A stretch of DNA of 64,000 nt from Acidobacteriota bacterium (GCA_009861545.1 VXME01000071.1:1-64000), one strand, 5' to 3'; positions 27,918 through 37,427 are shown, numbered from the stretch's first letter. Notes: a model not told the origin generated them from the sequence alone. Numbers and translations: made by a program.

Positions 27918-28769
27918 TCAGGACAACGCCAGCGCTTCGATCAGGAGATCCAGAACCTCGGTCACCTCACGGGGGTCGCGTACGCGATAGCGCGCGCTCG
28001 TGGGACGGTCGCCGTGCTCGACGACGATGGGAACACCGGCGCCGTCGAGCAGCTCGAACGCGTGCTCGTCGGTTTCGTCGTCGCCGATGTAGGTGGCCGC
28101 CCCGGGATCCAGCGACAGGGCGGAGAGCAGCCACCCGACGGCGCTTCCCTTGTCCCACGCCACGTCCGGACGCAACTCGAACACCTTCTTTCCCCGCTCG
28201 CGGCGCAGCTCCGGGTAGCGGCGCGCCACGGTGGCGACCACCTCTTCAACGCGCGGCGTGTCGCCCCGGCCGACGAGCCGGTAGTGCGTGGAAACGCTGT
28301 AGCGCTTGCGCTCCACCAGCGCGCCCGCCGTGCGCGACAATCCCCGCCGCAGATCGGCCTCGGCGCCGTCCAGCGCGGGCAGCAACGTTTCCGCCGCCTC
28401 GTAGCGCAGGCCGCTGCCGGCCGCCCCCTCGATGTCCAGGCCGTGGCAGCCGGCGTAGCCGATCTCATCGAGTTGCACGAAATCCCGCACGACGGCGACG
28501 TCGCGGCCGGTAACGATGGTCACCGGGCAGCGGGACGCCAGTCGGGCGAGCCGCGCCCGGGTGGACGCGACGAGCGTGGCCTGCTCCGGCCGATCGGCGA
28601 TCGGCGTGAGGGTGCCGTCGTAGTCGAGGAACACGCCCGGCGCCCCGCGCGTGACCGCGGCGAGCCATACGGTGCGCACGTCCGGATGCAGGGCCCACGG
28701 CAGAGCATGGGTGGTCCGCGTCGCAACGCGCCCCGGCCGAGGCGCCGCCGGCGAACTCGTGCTGGACAT
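27918..28769 (-). CDS. otsB: Trehalose-6-phosphate phosphatase
   Basis: The 283-residue HAD-family phosphatase has the nucleophile motif FLDYDGTLTPIADRP, VTIVTGRDV as motif II, and YIGDDETDEHAFELL as motif IV, all characteristic of OtsB. It releases trehalose from trehalose-6-phosphate, the last step of the OtsA-OtsB pathway for osmotic protection. No otsA lies in view. The ATG at 28769 has GGAG upstream and gives the usual length. It follows the dipeptidase gene after 22 bp on the same strand, so co-transcription is possible even though the functions differ. Confidence 0.9.
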   Translation of the reverse strand: MSSTSSPAAPRPGRVATRTTHALPWALHPDVRTVWLAAVTRGAPGVFLDYDGTLTPIADRPEQATLVASTRARLARLASRCPVTIVTGRDVAVVRDFVQLDEIGYAGCHGLDIEGAAGSGLRYEAAETLLPALDGAEADLRRGLSRTAGALVERKRYSVSTHYRLVGRGDTPRVEEVVATVARRYPELRRERGKKVFELRPDVAWDKGSAVGWLLSALSLDPGAATYIGDDETDEHAFELLDGAGVPIVVEHGDRPTSARYRVRDPREVTEVLDLLIEALALS

Positions 28770-28791
28770 GGTGGATGCTCCGCCCGTCCCG

Positions 28792-30057
28792 CTACCGGCC
28801 GAGCCGCGCGGCCACCGCTTCCGCCTCGCCCCAGACGCGCAGCAGATTCCCGCCCCACAGCCTGGCGATGTCCTCTTCGCTGTAGCCGCGCCGCACGAGC
28901 TCGACGGTGACGTTGAGCGTCTCGCTCGCGTCGTACCAGCCCAGAACGCCGCCGCCGCCGTCGAAATCCGCACTGATCCCGACGTGGTCGATGCCGATCA
29001 GGTCGACCGCGTGGTCGATGTGGTCCACGAAATCGGCGACGGTGGCATCGGGCCAGCGCGCGTCCAGCGCCTCGACCCGGCCCAGGTAGTCCTCGTACGG
29101 CTCGGCGCCGAGGTCTTCGGGCTGCTGGCCCGGAATCATGCCGAATGCGCCGCGGATGTTGCGGTACTCCGCGGCGCGCCGGGCAGCGACCTCGGACAGA
29201 AAAGCGCCGAGCGCCACCGTCTGAACCACGCCCCCGTTGGCGGCCAGCGCCCGGAGCTGCTCGTCGTCCAGGTTACGCGGATGCGGCATCAGGGCGTGCA
29301 TGCTCGAATGCGAGGCGATGACCGGCGCCTCGGACAGACGCACCGCGTCAAGCATGGCCGCCTTCGAGATGTGCGACACGTCGACCAGCATCCCGAGGCG
29401 GTTCATCTCCGCGATGACCTGCTCCCCGAACGCGCTCACGCCGTCGTGCTCGGCCTCCCCGTCGCCCAGCGCCTCGCGCGGCGTCGCAGAGTCCGCGATG
29501 TCGTTGTGTCCGCCGTGCGCCAGCGTCATGTAGCGGGCGCCGAGCTCGTGATAGGTCTCCAGAAGAGAGAGAGCGCGGCCGATGACGTACCCGTTCTCGA
29601 TGCCGATCGCCGCCACCAGCTTCCCGCTGCCGGCAATCCGCTCCACGTCGGCCGCGGTGTACGCGATCTCGATCTCGTCCGGGTACAGCTCTTCGGCCAT
29701 GCGGTGGATCGCTTCGAACTTCGTCATCGCGTCCGCCCTGGCCTGCGCCTCGTTCTCGGGCGTGCGCTCCGTCTGGCCGACGTAGACGATGAAGAACCCG
29801 GCGTCGAGCCCGCCGGCGCGCATCTTCGGCAGGTCCACCTGGAAGTCGGCGGACACCCCGGGGTCGACGGCGCGGGTGGCGAAGTTGAGCGGGATGTCGA
29901 TGTGCGAGTCGAGCGTCAACACACGCTCGTGAATCGCGGTCGCGCGGTTGGTGAGCGCCCTCTCCGCGCGCTCCTCCGGCGTCCCGAGGGCGCACCCGCC
30001 GGCGATCGCGGCGGCGAGCGCCAGCGCCAGTGATCCGTTCGCCGTCCTGGGGGCCAT
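28792..30057 (-). CDS. Membrane (renal-type) dipeptidase, lipoprotein
   Basis: The 421-residue peptidase M19 protein has a lipoprotein signal (LALALAAAIAGGC, lipobox near residue 19). The di-zinc site includes HID in LDSHIDIPLN, an acidic residue in IENGYVIG, His in SHSSMHALMPHPRNLDD, and Asp in HVGISADFDGG. Such enzymes cut dipeptides, including some with D-residues, outside the cytoplasm or at the membrane. The ATG has AGGAG 6 bp upstream. It is divergent from the class V aminotransferase. Confidence 0.92.
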   Translation of the reverse strand: MAPRTANGSLALALAAAIAGGCALGTPEERAERALTNRATAIHERVLTLDSHIDIPLNFATRAVDPGVSADFQVDLPKMRAGGLDAGFFIVYVGQTERTPENEAQARADAMTKFEAIHRMAEELYPDEIEIAYTAADVERIAGSGKLVAAIGIENGYVIGRALSLLETYHELGARYMTLAHGGHNDIADSATPREALGDGEAEHDGVSAFGEQVIAEMNRLGMLVDVSHISKAAMLDAVRLSEAPVIASHSSMHALMPHPRNLDDEQLRALAANGGVVQTVALGAFLSEVAARRAAEYRNIRGAFGMIPGQQPEDLGAEPYEDYLGRVEALDARWPDATVADFVDHIDHAVDLIGIDHVGISADFDGGGGVLGWYDASETLNVTVELVRRGYSEEDIARLWGGNLLRVWGEAEAVAARLGR

Positions 30058-30127
30058 GGCAGACTCCTGAAACGGATGAGCATACCACCGGCCGCGCGCG
30101 CACGTGGACGGTAGTAAGCTGGATTGC

Positions 30128-31348
30128 ATGGCGTCGGTAGGCCGCACGGTCGCTTCCCCAATCTCCCGGTGGTTCCGCAGCCCCCCACGCCCGAACGCGC
30201 ACCGCGCGCTCTTCTCGCTGCCGGCCGGTCTCCACTATCTCAACTGCGCGTACATGGCGCCGGCCTCGAAGCGGGTCGCGGACGCCGGACGCCGCGCGAT
30301 CGACCGCATCGCCGTCCCCAGCCGCCTGGAGACCGGCGACTTCTTCGAGCCGGCCACGCGTGTCCGCGGGCTCTTCGCCCGCCTCGTCAACGCACCCGAT
30401 CCGGACGGGGTGGCGATCATGCCGTCCGTCTCCTACGCCATGGCGACAGTAGCCCGGAATACGCCGCTCGCCGCCGGCCGGACCGTGATCGTCGTCGAGG
30501 AGCAGTTCCCGAGCGCGGTCTACACTTGGCGGCGAGCCTGCCGCGAAGCCGGAGCCACGCTGCGCACCGTGGCGGCCCCCGACACGGCGGGATCGCGGGG
30601 CGAGGCCTGGAACGAAGCCCTGCTGGACGCCATCGACGACCGCACGGCGGCGGTCGTGCTGCCGCCGCTGCACTGGACCGACGGCCTCCGGTTCGACCTC
30701 GACGCCATCGGCGAGCGGGCGCGCGGCGCCGGGGCCCGGCTCGTCGTCGACGGTACGCAATCGGTGGGCGCACAGCCGTTCGACGTCGCGCGCATTCGCC
30801 CGGACGCGCTGATCTGCGCGGGCTACAAGTGGCTGACCGGTCCCTACGCGATCGGCCTGGCGTGGTACGGCCCCGCCTTCGACGACGGCGTACCGCTGGA
30901 GGAGAACTGGATCACCCGCCGCGGCAGCGACCACTTCAACGAGCTCGTCAACTACCGCGACGACTACCAGCCGGGAGCCATTCGCTACGACATGGGCGAG
31001 CGATCGAACTTCGTGCTGCTGCCGATGCTGGAGGCCGCGCTGGAGCAGGTTCTCGACTGGGGGCCGGAAACGGTCGCGGCCCACACGCGCGAGCTGACCG
31101 CCGCCGCGGTCCCGCGCCTCCGCGATCTCGGCTGCCGGATGGATGACGACCGCTGGCGGGCCGGGCACCTGTTCGGGGTGCGCCTGCCGGCCGGCGTCGA
31201 CATCCCCCGGCTCGGACGCGACCTCAGGGCGCGGCAGGTGTCCGTGTCGCTGCGCGGGGGCGCCATCCGCATCGCCCCGCATCTGTACAACGACGACGCC
31301 GACTTCGATGCGCTGATCGACGTCTTGGGCGCAGCGATACGTCAGTGA
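30128..31348 (+). CDS. PLP-dependent aminotransferase, class V (NifS/cysteine desulfurase fold)
   Basis: The 406-residue protein has a class V fold with VVDGTQSVGAQPFDV and the PLP-binding Lys in ICAGYKWLTGPY. It lacks the Cys loop of true cysteine desulfurases and is closer to the kynureninase/isopenicillin-epimerase-like group, so the substrate is open. I chose ATG 30128; a GTG at 30104 is possible. The C-terminus overlaps the convergent S51 peptidase gene by 7 bp. Confidence 0.85.
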   Translation: MASVGRTVASPISRWFRSPPRPNAHRALFSLPAGLHYLNCAYMAPASKRVADAGRRAIDRIAVPSRLETGDFFEPATRVRGLFARLVNAPDPDGVAIMPSVSYAMATVARNTPLAAGRTVIVVEEQFPSAVYTWRRACREAGATLRTVAAPDTAGSRGEAWNEALLDAIDDRTAAVVLPPLHWTDGLRFDLDAIGERARGAGARLVVDGTQSVGAQPFDVARIRPDALICAGYKWLTGPYAIGLAWYGPAFDDGVPLEENWITRRGSDHFNELVNYRDDYQPGAIRYDMGERSNFVLLPMLEAALEQVLDWGPETVAAHTRELTAAAVPRLRDLGCRMDDDRWRAGHLFGVRLPAGVDIPRLGRDLRARQVSVSLRGGAIRIAPHLYNDDADFDALIDVLGAAIRQ

Positions 31349-32232
31349 GGCGCGTCGGGCCACGGCCCGGCCACGACGCGGTCGAGGGGTCCGAGCGCCG
31401 GCTGGGGACGGTAGGCCTCCCTGGCCGCCAGGTCGTAGACGTCGCCGGGCGCCAGCAGGTAGAAGAGGCCGCCTGAATCGAGCAGCCGCTCGCGATCGTA
31501 GATGGCGACGTAGCTCCGACCGATGACCTCGAACCGGTCGCCCTGCACGACGATGGCGGTGTCCTCGTCGATACCGATGCCGAGCAGATCCGGGCGCGCG
31601 CGAACCACCTCGATCAGGTCGAACTGGCGATTGCGCCGCAGCAGGTGCTGATCGACCCCGACGCCCCGCAGCAACCCGAACCCTTCCTCGTGATCGCCCA
31701 TCATGATCGTGTTGGTCCGCGTATCGCCGCGCACCAGGTACGAGCCCAGGATGGTCGCCCCCGCCGAGGATCCACCGATGACGCCGCCGCGGTCGAGCAC
31801 CTCGCGGAGCGCCTCGTGCACCTTCGTGTCCAGGTACGCATCGGCGAGCCGCCACTGGCGCCCGCCGCCGAACCAGACGCCGCGGGCGTGACGCAAGGGT
31901 TCGACGAACGCTTCCGTGTTCGCGGTGTCGCGGTCCGTGGTGTGCAGGATCGCGAGCCGGGTCGCCCCGGACGCCCGAAACGCCTCGGTGCCCCGCCATG
32001 TCCCGTCGTACGACTCCGCTCCGCCTGCCGTCGGGATGAGCACGATCGGGGCATCCGGGCCGCCGGCGAGATCCAGGAAGCGCTCGACGATGGCCGGGTC
32101 CTGCATGCTCCCGCCCACGAGCACGAGCGATCCCCTCGCGGGCCCGACCTGCTGCGCAACAAGGGGTGGCGGGAAAACGACCAGGCCTGCGAGGATCAGC
32201 CCGAGCATCGACCGGGGCGCCATTCGTCCCAT
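31342..32232 (-). CDS. Cyanophycinase-like serine peptidase (S51), exported
   Basis: The 296-residue protein has a signal peptide (LGLILAGLVVFPPPLVAQQ) and the S51/class-I-glutamine-amidotransferase-like core: SLVLVGGSMQDPAIVERFL, IVLIPTAGG, GVWFGGGRQWRLADAY, and the nucleophile elbow GVIGGSSAGATILGSYLVRG. Cyanophycinases cut the arginine-aspartate storage polymer to dipeptides, and some members are exported. No cyanophycin synthetase is present, so a broader role on beta-aspartyl or other dipeptides is likely. Its ATG overlaps the M23 peptidase stop by one base. Confidence 0.85.
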   Translation of the reverse strand: MGRMAPRSMLGLILAGLVVFPPPLVAQQVGPARGSLVLVGGSMQDPAIVERFLDLAGGPDAPIVLIPTAGGAESYDGTWRGTEAFRASGATRLAILHTTDRDTANTEAFVEPLRHARGVWFGGGRQWRLADAYLDTKVHEALREVLDRGGVIGGSSAGATILGSYLVRGDTRTNTIMMGDHEEGFGLLRGVGVDQHLLRRNRQFDLIEVVRARPDLLGIGIDEDTAIVVQGDRFEVIGRSYVAIYDRERLLDSGGLFYLLAPGDVYDLAAREAYRPQPALGPLDRVVAGPWPDAPH

Positions 32233-33200
32233 CAGCGGCCGCCTCCGGCCGGAAACAGCTCCAGCAACGACAGCGGGTCTACGCGGGCGTTGTTCAGGCG
32301 CACGGTCCAATGGAGGTGCGGGCCGGTGACCCGGCCGGTCGCGCCGACCTTGCCGACCACCATGCCCTTGCGCACGCGATCGCCCTCGGCGACATCGATC
32401 GCGGACAGGTGCGCGAAGTAGGAGTAGAGACCCCAGCCGTGGTCGATTATCACGACGTTGCCCGAGAAATAGAGATCGGTGGCAAGGACCACGACACCGT
32501 CGTTGGGCGCCGCGATCGGCGTGCCCGTCCCGGCCAGGAAGTCCGCGCCGCTGTGCGGGCTCCGGGGCTGGCCGTTGAAGACGCTACGGCGCCCGAAGGC
32601 GCTGTTCGCACGCGCCGAAACCGGGCGAAGGAACCCGCCGCGCCAGTACCGCACGGCGGTGGAAACGGGAAAGAGCGCCGCCTGTTGATCCCGCTCGCGC
32701 AGGATCCGCTCCACGACCTCGGGAGGCGGATCGACGTAACGCGGCTCGACGCGCAGCCTCCGGGTGGCGAACTGCTTGGGCTCGACCGCGAGCGTGTAGT
32801 CGGTCTCGGCCAGCGAACCGTCGACGGCCGTCGCCCGAACGGCGACCACGTGCTCTCCCGGCTCTACCTCGAGATCGATCCCGACGAGCGCCGACCAGAC
32901 GTTGGCGGGCCCGGCCGGGAAGAAACGCAGCTCGGCGCCGAACGCCGTGGCCGCGAGCGCCGCCGGCGCCTCGGAGGTCCGGACGTTGAGGACCACGATC
33001 TCCCCCGGATGCAGGGCGCGCGCCCGATGGGTGACGTTGACGATCAGATCGGCGGCGCCCTGGCCGGCGGACGCGGCCGGAACGCCCGTCAGCAACGCCG
33101 TGACGACAGCGCACACGCACCACGCCGTCACGCGAATCCGAGGTCGGGCGGCGCGATCCTGGCGCCTGGCCGATCTTTGTGCAACGCGGGCCTTCACCAC
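32232..33200 (-). CDS. M23-family metallopeptidase, exported
   Basis: The 322-residue protein has an N-terminal hydrophobic export signal (about residues 25-45), an Ig-like domain (VNVTHRARALHPGEIVVLNV) and a C-terminal LytM domain. The zinc site is seen in SPHSGADFLAG and HLHWTVRLNN. LytM proteins cut peptidoglycan cross-links or regulate amidases in the periplasm. The GTG start has AGGAG upstream. The gene starts 6 bp after the Nramp-related carrier and is coupled to the S51 peptidase. Confidence 0.88.
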   Translation of the reverse strand: MVKARVAQRSARRQDRAARPRIRVTAWCVCAVVTALLTGVPAASAGQGAADLIVNVTHRARALHPGEIVVLNVRTSEAPAALAATAFGAELRFFPAGPANVWSALVGIDLEVEPGEHVVAVRATAVDGSLAETDYTLAVEPKQFATRRLRVEPRYVDPPPEVVERILRERDQQAALFPVSTAVRYWRGGFLRPVSARANSAFGRRSVFNGQPRSPHSGADFLAGTGTPIAAPNDGVVVLATDLYFSGNVVIIDHGWGLYSYFAHLSAIDVAEGDRVRKGMVVGKVGATGRVTGPHLHWTVRLNNARVDPLSLLELFPAGGGR

Positions 33201-33206
33201 GAACTC

Positions 33207-34721
33207 CTATCCGAAAAGCGTCACTCCGAACACGCGGGCCAGGATTACCACGGCGGTCAGGCCGGTGAACACGACGAGGCTGAACCACGCGAAGGCGCGC
33301 ACCGCCGGCGAGGGATAGAAGGCGGTGTCGTTCTTCGGAATCACCGTCACGCAGTAGTACAGGTTCAGGAAGAAGATCACCGGCGCGATGAAGAACGCGA
33401 GCGCCGAGGAGACCAGCACCAGGAACACCGGGCGCGGCAGGCCGGCGAGGATCAGCACGGCGGCGATCAGCGAGTAGAACATCGTGATGCGGTAGATGTT
33501 GTACTCGGAGGCCGCGGTCCGTCGGTGGTCGTCGGTCAACTGGTCGGCGGCGATGCCGGGCAGCGCGGCCGTGGCGCGGAACAGGTTCCGGCAGCAGGCC
33601 GCGACCACCCGCGGCCAGCCGTCGAAGTAGTTGAAGGCGGTGGAGAAAGTGGCCGCGAACGCGCCCAGCAGAAAGATCAGCATCATTCCCGGTCCGATGC
33701 TGTCGGTGAAGATGCGCGCGATCTCGCCGATGACGGCGTTCCCCGCCACCTCGGCCGGGTAGAGCCAGACCGCGGCCAGCAACAGGAAGATGACCGCGAG
33801 CAGGAACGACACGACGTGACCGAGCGTGAAGTCCCAGAGCCCGATGCGGAACCAGCGCCGGCAGTACTCCTGCGCGTGCTCGGGCAACTTCGAGACGTCT
33901 ACCGCCAGGTCCGTGCTGGGCGACCCGCCGAACGGATCGAACCGCTTCGCCAGCCCGTCCCGCTCGAGCTGCTCGCGGATGCGCCCCATGCCGACGCGCT
34001 TCGCCTTGCCCCACTCCGAGGCCTGCAGCGACACGTCGATGCCGGTGGGCAGCAACCCCAGGAACGCGGCGATGACGAGCCACGAGCCGACCGGCGTCTC
34101 GAAGACGAAGAACCGACCCATCGCCGACATCGGCGCCGGCTCGAAGAGGTAGACGCCGACCGTCGACACGAACAGCAGTCCGGCCAGCACCTTGGTGGAC
34201 AGCTCTACGGCGGCGTAGCGCCCGTAGAGGATGATGCCGACCGAGAGGGCCCCGAGCCCGAGCCCGTACAGCCACGCCGGCAGGCCGAGGCCGAGATACT
34301 CGGAAAAGACATAGAACAGGACGGCGGCGGCGGCGGCCAGACGTCCCGCCTGACCGAGCGCGCACTGGACGATCGTGGTGATCAGCACGTACCAGACCGG
34401 CCACTTGCCGGGGGCGGTGGTATACGCGTCGAGCATGCTGCGGCCGGTCGCGTTGGTGAACCGGAACGCCATCTCGAAGCCGTAGTACTTGAAGATGTAG
34501 GCCACCGGAATGCACCAGAGCAGTGCGTATTCGAAACGCCCGCCGGCCACCGGCGCGGTGACGAGATGACTCGTGCCGATCCCGGTCATCATCAGGATCA
34601 ACCCCGGCCCGAAGTGGCGCAGGAGCCCGCGCGCGCCGGTGTCGGGCAGCGGAAGCCGATTCAGACTCTCGGACGCCGCGGACCCGGATCGCGCGGAAGC
34701 GGACGGCTGGTCGTTCGGCAT
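33207..34721 (-). CDS. Nramp-related membrane transporter lacking the metal-site motifs
   Basis: The 504-residue polytopic protein has about 11 hydrophobic segments and fits the Nramp family by its GPGLILMMTGIGTSHLV start and by general layout. The DPGN motif of the first core helix is replaced by TGIGTSHL (about residues 46-53). The MPH-type motif of the sixth helix is replaced by the segment LLPTGIDVSLQASEWG. Both of these bind Mn2+ or Fe2+ in true Nramp transporters, so divalent metal transport is doubtful and the substrate is unknown. It is the first gene of a three-gene run with the M23 and S51 peptidases, with gaps under 10 bp. Confidence 0.82.
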   Translation of the reverse strand: MPNDQPSASARSGSAASESLNRLPLPDTGARGLLRHFGPGLILMMTGIGTSHLVTAPVAGGRFEYALLWCIPVAYIFKYYGFEMAFRFTNATGRSMLDAYTTAPGKWPVWYVLITTIVQCALGQAGRLAAAAAVLFYVFSEYLGLGLPAWLYGLGLGALSVGIILYGRYAAVELSTKVLAGLLFVSTVGVYLFEPAPMSAMGRFFVFETPVGSWLVIAAFLGLLPTGIDVSLQASEWGKAKRVGMGRIREQLERDGLAKRFDPFGGSPSTDLAVDVSKLPEHAQEYCRRWFRIGLWDFTLGHVVSFLLAVIFLLLAAVWLYPAEVAGNAVIGEIARIFTDSIGPGMMLIFLLGAFAATFSTAFNYFDGWPRVVAACCRNLFRATAALPGIAADQLTDDHRRTAASEYNIYRITMFYSLIAAVLILAGLPRPVFLVLVSSALAFFIAPVIFFLNLYYCVTVIPKNDTAFYPSPAVRAFAWFSLVVFTGLTAVVILARVFGVTLFG

Positions 34722-34805
34722 GGCGGCAATCGTATCAGACCGCCCGCGGGCCCCTGGTCCGCGTCGTGTGCGGGCGCCGTCCCTGCGGCGCAGGCTCCGG
34801 GTCCC

Positions 34806-35630
34806 CTACGTGGAAGGCGAACCGGGGAGCGGCGACTGGTACAGCGCCCTGCCCACGAAGAACGGACCCATCTGCTGGATGAACTCCGAGGTCTGCCGGG
34901 TGGCGCGCATGTCCTTGACCAGCCGCGACAGCGGGTACAGCTCCGGCCCGATGAGACCGATCACGAACTCGTTGTCGTCCCGGTCGAGTCCGTGGCACTC
35001 GAGCCGCACGTCCACCGCGTAGCCCGCCTCGCCGTAGCGGCGCCCCAGCATGCCGTGCTCCATCAGGATGCGCCCCTGCTCTGCACGGGGAAGCTGATTG
35101 AAGGCGCCGATGCGCCGCAACGGATACCAGACGGCCCAGGGATGGTCCGGACTCAACACGTTGCGGGGAACCTTGCGCAGCAGGAAGTCTTCGAGGTCGG
35201 CCTCGCGCCCGGAAGAATAGGTGCGGCCGATCATGGTCATCTCCGGCCGCCGCGTCAGGCTCCGGAAGCACACGCCGGTGAGCAGGCTGCGACCCGCCTC
35301 GGCGAAGCACGCCGGATCCTCGCTCATCAGCACCACCCCGAGGCCGCGCGGGTCGTTCAGATCGGCGTAGACGGCGGCGTCGAGGCCGCTCCGCCGCACC
35401 GCGTCGACGACCCCGTCCGGCGGGGGACAGTCGGTGAACACGTGGAGCTGCACGAACAGCCGGCGGGTGGAGGTCTGCGGCACGCCGCGGACCGGCGCGC
35501 CATGCTCCCGCAGGTCCGGGGCGCCTTCGTCGTGACCGCCGCCGCGAGCTGCAACGCCGGGGGGCGGGCCGCCTGCGGCGGGCCGACCGGCGGGGACAGT
35601 TGCCGGATCGAGTGTCGTCGGGTCGGACAT
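34806..35630 (-). CDS. Chlorite dismutase / HemQ-family heme-binding protein
   Basis: The 274-residue protein matches the chlorite-dismutase family: TTMIGRT-type strand (MTMIGRTYSSGREADLEDFL), FNQLPRAEQGRILMEHG with the likely heme-binding His in MEHGMLGRRYGEAG, and DDNEFVIGLIGPELYPLSRLVKDMRATR near the C-terminus. The family includes HemQ, which makes heme in coproporphyrin-dependent bacteria, and true chlorite dismutases. The sequence does not separate these with certainty. The first 80 residues are low-complexity and Pro/Gly-rich. It is divergent from udk. Confidence 0.82.
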   Translation of the reverse strand: MSDPTTLDPATVPAGRPAAGGPPPGVAARGGGHDEGAPDLREHGAPVRGVPQTSTRRLFVQLHVFTDCPPPDGVVDAVRRSGLDAAVYADLNDPRGLGVVLMSEDPACFAEAGRSLLTGVCFRSLTRRPEMTMIGRTYSSGREADLEDFLLRKVPRNVLSPDHPWAVWYPLRRIGAFNQLPRAEQGRILMEHGMLGRRYGEAGYAVDVRLECHGLDRDDNEFVIGLIGPELYPLSRLVKDMRATRQTSEFIQQMGPFFVGRALYQSPLPGSPST

Positions 35631-35727
35631 CGAAGCGATTCTATACTGACCGTTCGAACCGACTCGCCGCATCCCGCATCGCGGCCCGGAAGGAACCGCC
35701 GCGACCGGCGCGGCGTAGCATGACCGA

Positions 35728-36378
35728 ATGACGCGGCCCCATCTGATCGCGGTCGCCGGGGCCTCCGGGAGCGGCAAGACGACCCTGGCGCAACGTCTCG
35801 CCGCGGCCCTCGGACCGCCCGACGCGGTGGTGCTTCCGCTCGACGCCTACTACCGGGATCGCCCGGAAGCAACCGCCGCGGAGCTGGACACGGCCAACTA
35901 CGACGCGCCGCAGGCCGTCGACGCGGCCCTGCTCGAGGCGCACGTGCGGCAGCTTCGCGCCGGTCGCGCCGTCGAGCGGCCGACCTACGATTTCCGCATC
36001 CACCGGCGCACGACGGCCACGTGGACGGTGCGGCCCGGCCGCTGCGTGATAGTGGAAGGGATTCTCGCCCTCTACTGGTCCATGCTGCGGAACCTGTACG
36101 ATACGAGCGTCTTCATGCGCATCGACGAGGCCGCCGCGCTGGCACGGCGGGTGGCGCGCGACTGCGAATCCCGCGGGCGCAGCCCGGCGTCCGTACGGCA
36201 GCAGTGGGAGAGGACCGTCTGGCCGATGTACCGGCGCCACGTCGAACCGACGGCGCGCTTCGCGGACGTCGTGGTCGACGGCGCCGCGCCGATCGCGGCG
36301 AGCCTGGCCGCCGTGCTCGCCCACGTACGCCCCCGCGGAAGCAAGAGCCCCCGCGCCACCGGCCGTCAGCCCGGCTGA
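35728..36378 (+). CDS. udk: Uridine kinase
   Basis: The 216-residue kinase has a P-loop GASGSGKTT (residues 10-18), the LPLDAYYRD motif with substrate-binding Asp, NYDAPQAVD, the YDFRIHRR segment, and IVEGILALY. Uridine kinase phosphorylates uridine and cytidine in pyrimidine salvage. The length matches the family. The C-terminus overlaps the 3' end of the convergent PAS-GAF gene by 13 bp. Confidence 0.88.
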   Translation: MTRPHLIAVAGASGSGKTTLAQRLAAALGPPDAVVLPLDAYYRDRPEATAAELDTANYDAPQAVDAALLEAHVRQLRAGRAVERPTYDFRIHRRTTATWTVRPGRCVIVEGILALYWSMLRNLYDTSVFMRIDEAAALARRVARDCESRGRSPASVRQQWERTVWPMYRRHVEPTARFADVVVDGAAPIAASLAAVLAHVRPRGSKSPRATGRQPG

Positions 36379-37427
36379 AATCCGGCGTCCGGCGCCGCAG
36401 CGGGCGTAAAGGCGGCCCGCTCGCGCTCGATGACGTGGGCGAGCTGTCCGACGGCGCTGACGATGAGCCGTTCCCGAATCGGATCCGGGGCCGTCGAAGC
36501 CGCCGCGAAGAGCTCGACCACGGCGACCACCCGGCCTGCCGATGAAACCGGGACCGCGCAGATCGATCGAATGCCGCCCAGGGCGTCCCGGCGCGCGTCG
36601 GACAGTCGCGGATCGACGGTCACGTTCGCTATCCAGGTCGCCGCCGCGGAGGCGACGGCGCGCCGCAGCACCTGATCGTCCGCATCGTCGCAGCAGGCGT
36701 CGATCGCGGAGCGGGTCGCGAGTGGTGCGACCTGTTCGTTCGCGACGTGCCACACGCCGGTCGAGACCAGCGCGCCGCTGCCGTCGGCCGCGGCGAGATA
36801 GGCGGTGCCGGCATCCCATCCCCCCGACTCGGCCAGCAGCCGGGTCACGTCGCGGACGGCCTGGTGGAACGACCCCGCCTCGTGACCCACGGCCACGGCT
36901 TCCTGGAGTACGCGCAACGCCGCCGCCTGCGCGGTCGCCGAGGGTGCGGCAGCCGCAGCGCCGGCCGCGGCGGCGCAGGCGGCGGTGACGTCGGTGTAGA
37001 CGAGCAGGGTCTCTCCCTGCTCGGTGGGCCGCATGCGGATCTCGATCCGGCGGTCGTCCGGCGTGCGGCGCGTCTCGGTCGACGCCTCGGCGCGACCGGC
37101 AAGCCGCTTCTCGATCCAGTCCTCGATCTCCTCCTCGGGCACTATCACCACCGCCCGGGTGGCGGTGTAGCGCACGAGATCCTCGAACTCGAGACCGCGC
37201 TGCAGGGTCACCTCGGGATAGAACTCCCGAAAGCGGGCGTTGCAAGCGACGAGCCGGCCGCCGGAATCCCAGACCGCCAGCCCCGCGCCGTCGCTCTCGA
37301 GCAGCGCCGCGATCCGCGCCCGGGCCCTGTCGTGGCTGGCCCGGACGGCCCGCAGCCGCCATACCAGGCCCGCGAGAAGGACGAGGAGCAGGCCGATGAG
37401 AACACCGGCTGCCCCCAGCAGGGTCAC
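36366..37427 (-). CDS. Membrane-anchored PAS-GAF sensor protein
   Basis: The 353-residue protein has a single N-terminal helix (residues 4-25), a short coiled-coil linker, a PAS domain (LLESDGAGLAVWDSGGRLVACNARF), an alanine-rich linker and a C-terminal GAF domain (ICAVPVSSAGRVVAVVELF). No kinase, cyclase or phosphodiesterase domain follows, so the output is unknown; it may act by protein contact. The PAS start is like those of PAS-4/PAS-7 histidine kinases, and the gene may be a truncated relative. Start is GTG. Confidence 0.78.
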   Translation of the reverse strand: MTLLGAAGVLIGLLLVLLAGLVWRLRAVRASHDRARARIAALLESDGAGLAVWDSGGRLVACNARFREFYPEVTLQRGLEFEDLVRYTATRAVVIVPEEEIEDWIEKRLAGRAEASTETRRTPDDRRIEIRMRPTEQGETLLVYTDVTAACAAAAGAAAAAPSATAQAAALRVLQEAVAVGHEAGSFHQAVRDVTRLLAESGGWDAGTAYLAAADGSGALVSTGVWHVANEQVAPLATRSAIDACCDDADDQVLRRAVASAAATWIANVTVDPRLSDARRDALGGIRSICAVPVSSAGRVVAVVELFAAASTAPDPIRERLIVSAVGQLAHVIERERAAFTPAAAPDAGFQPG

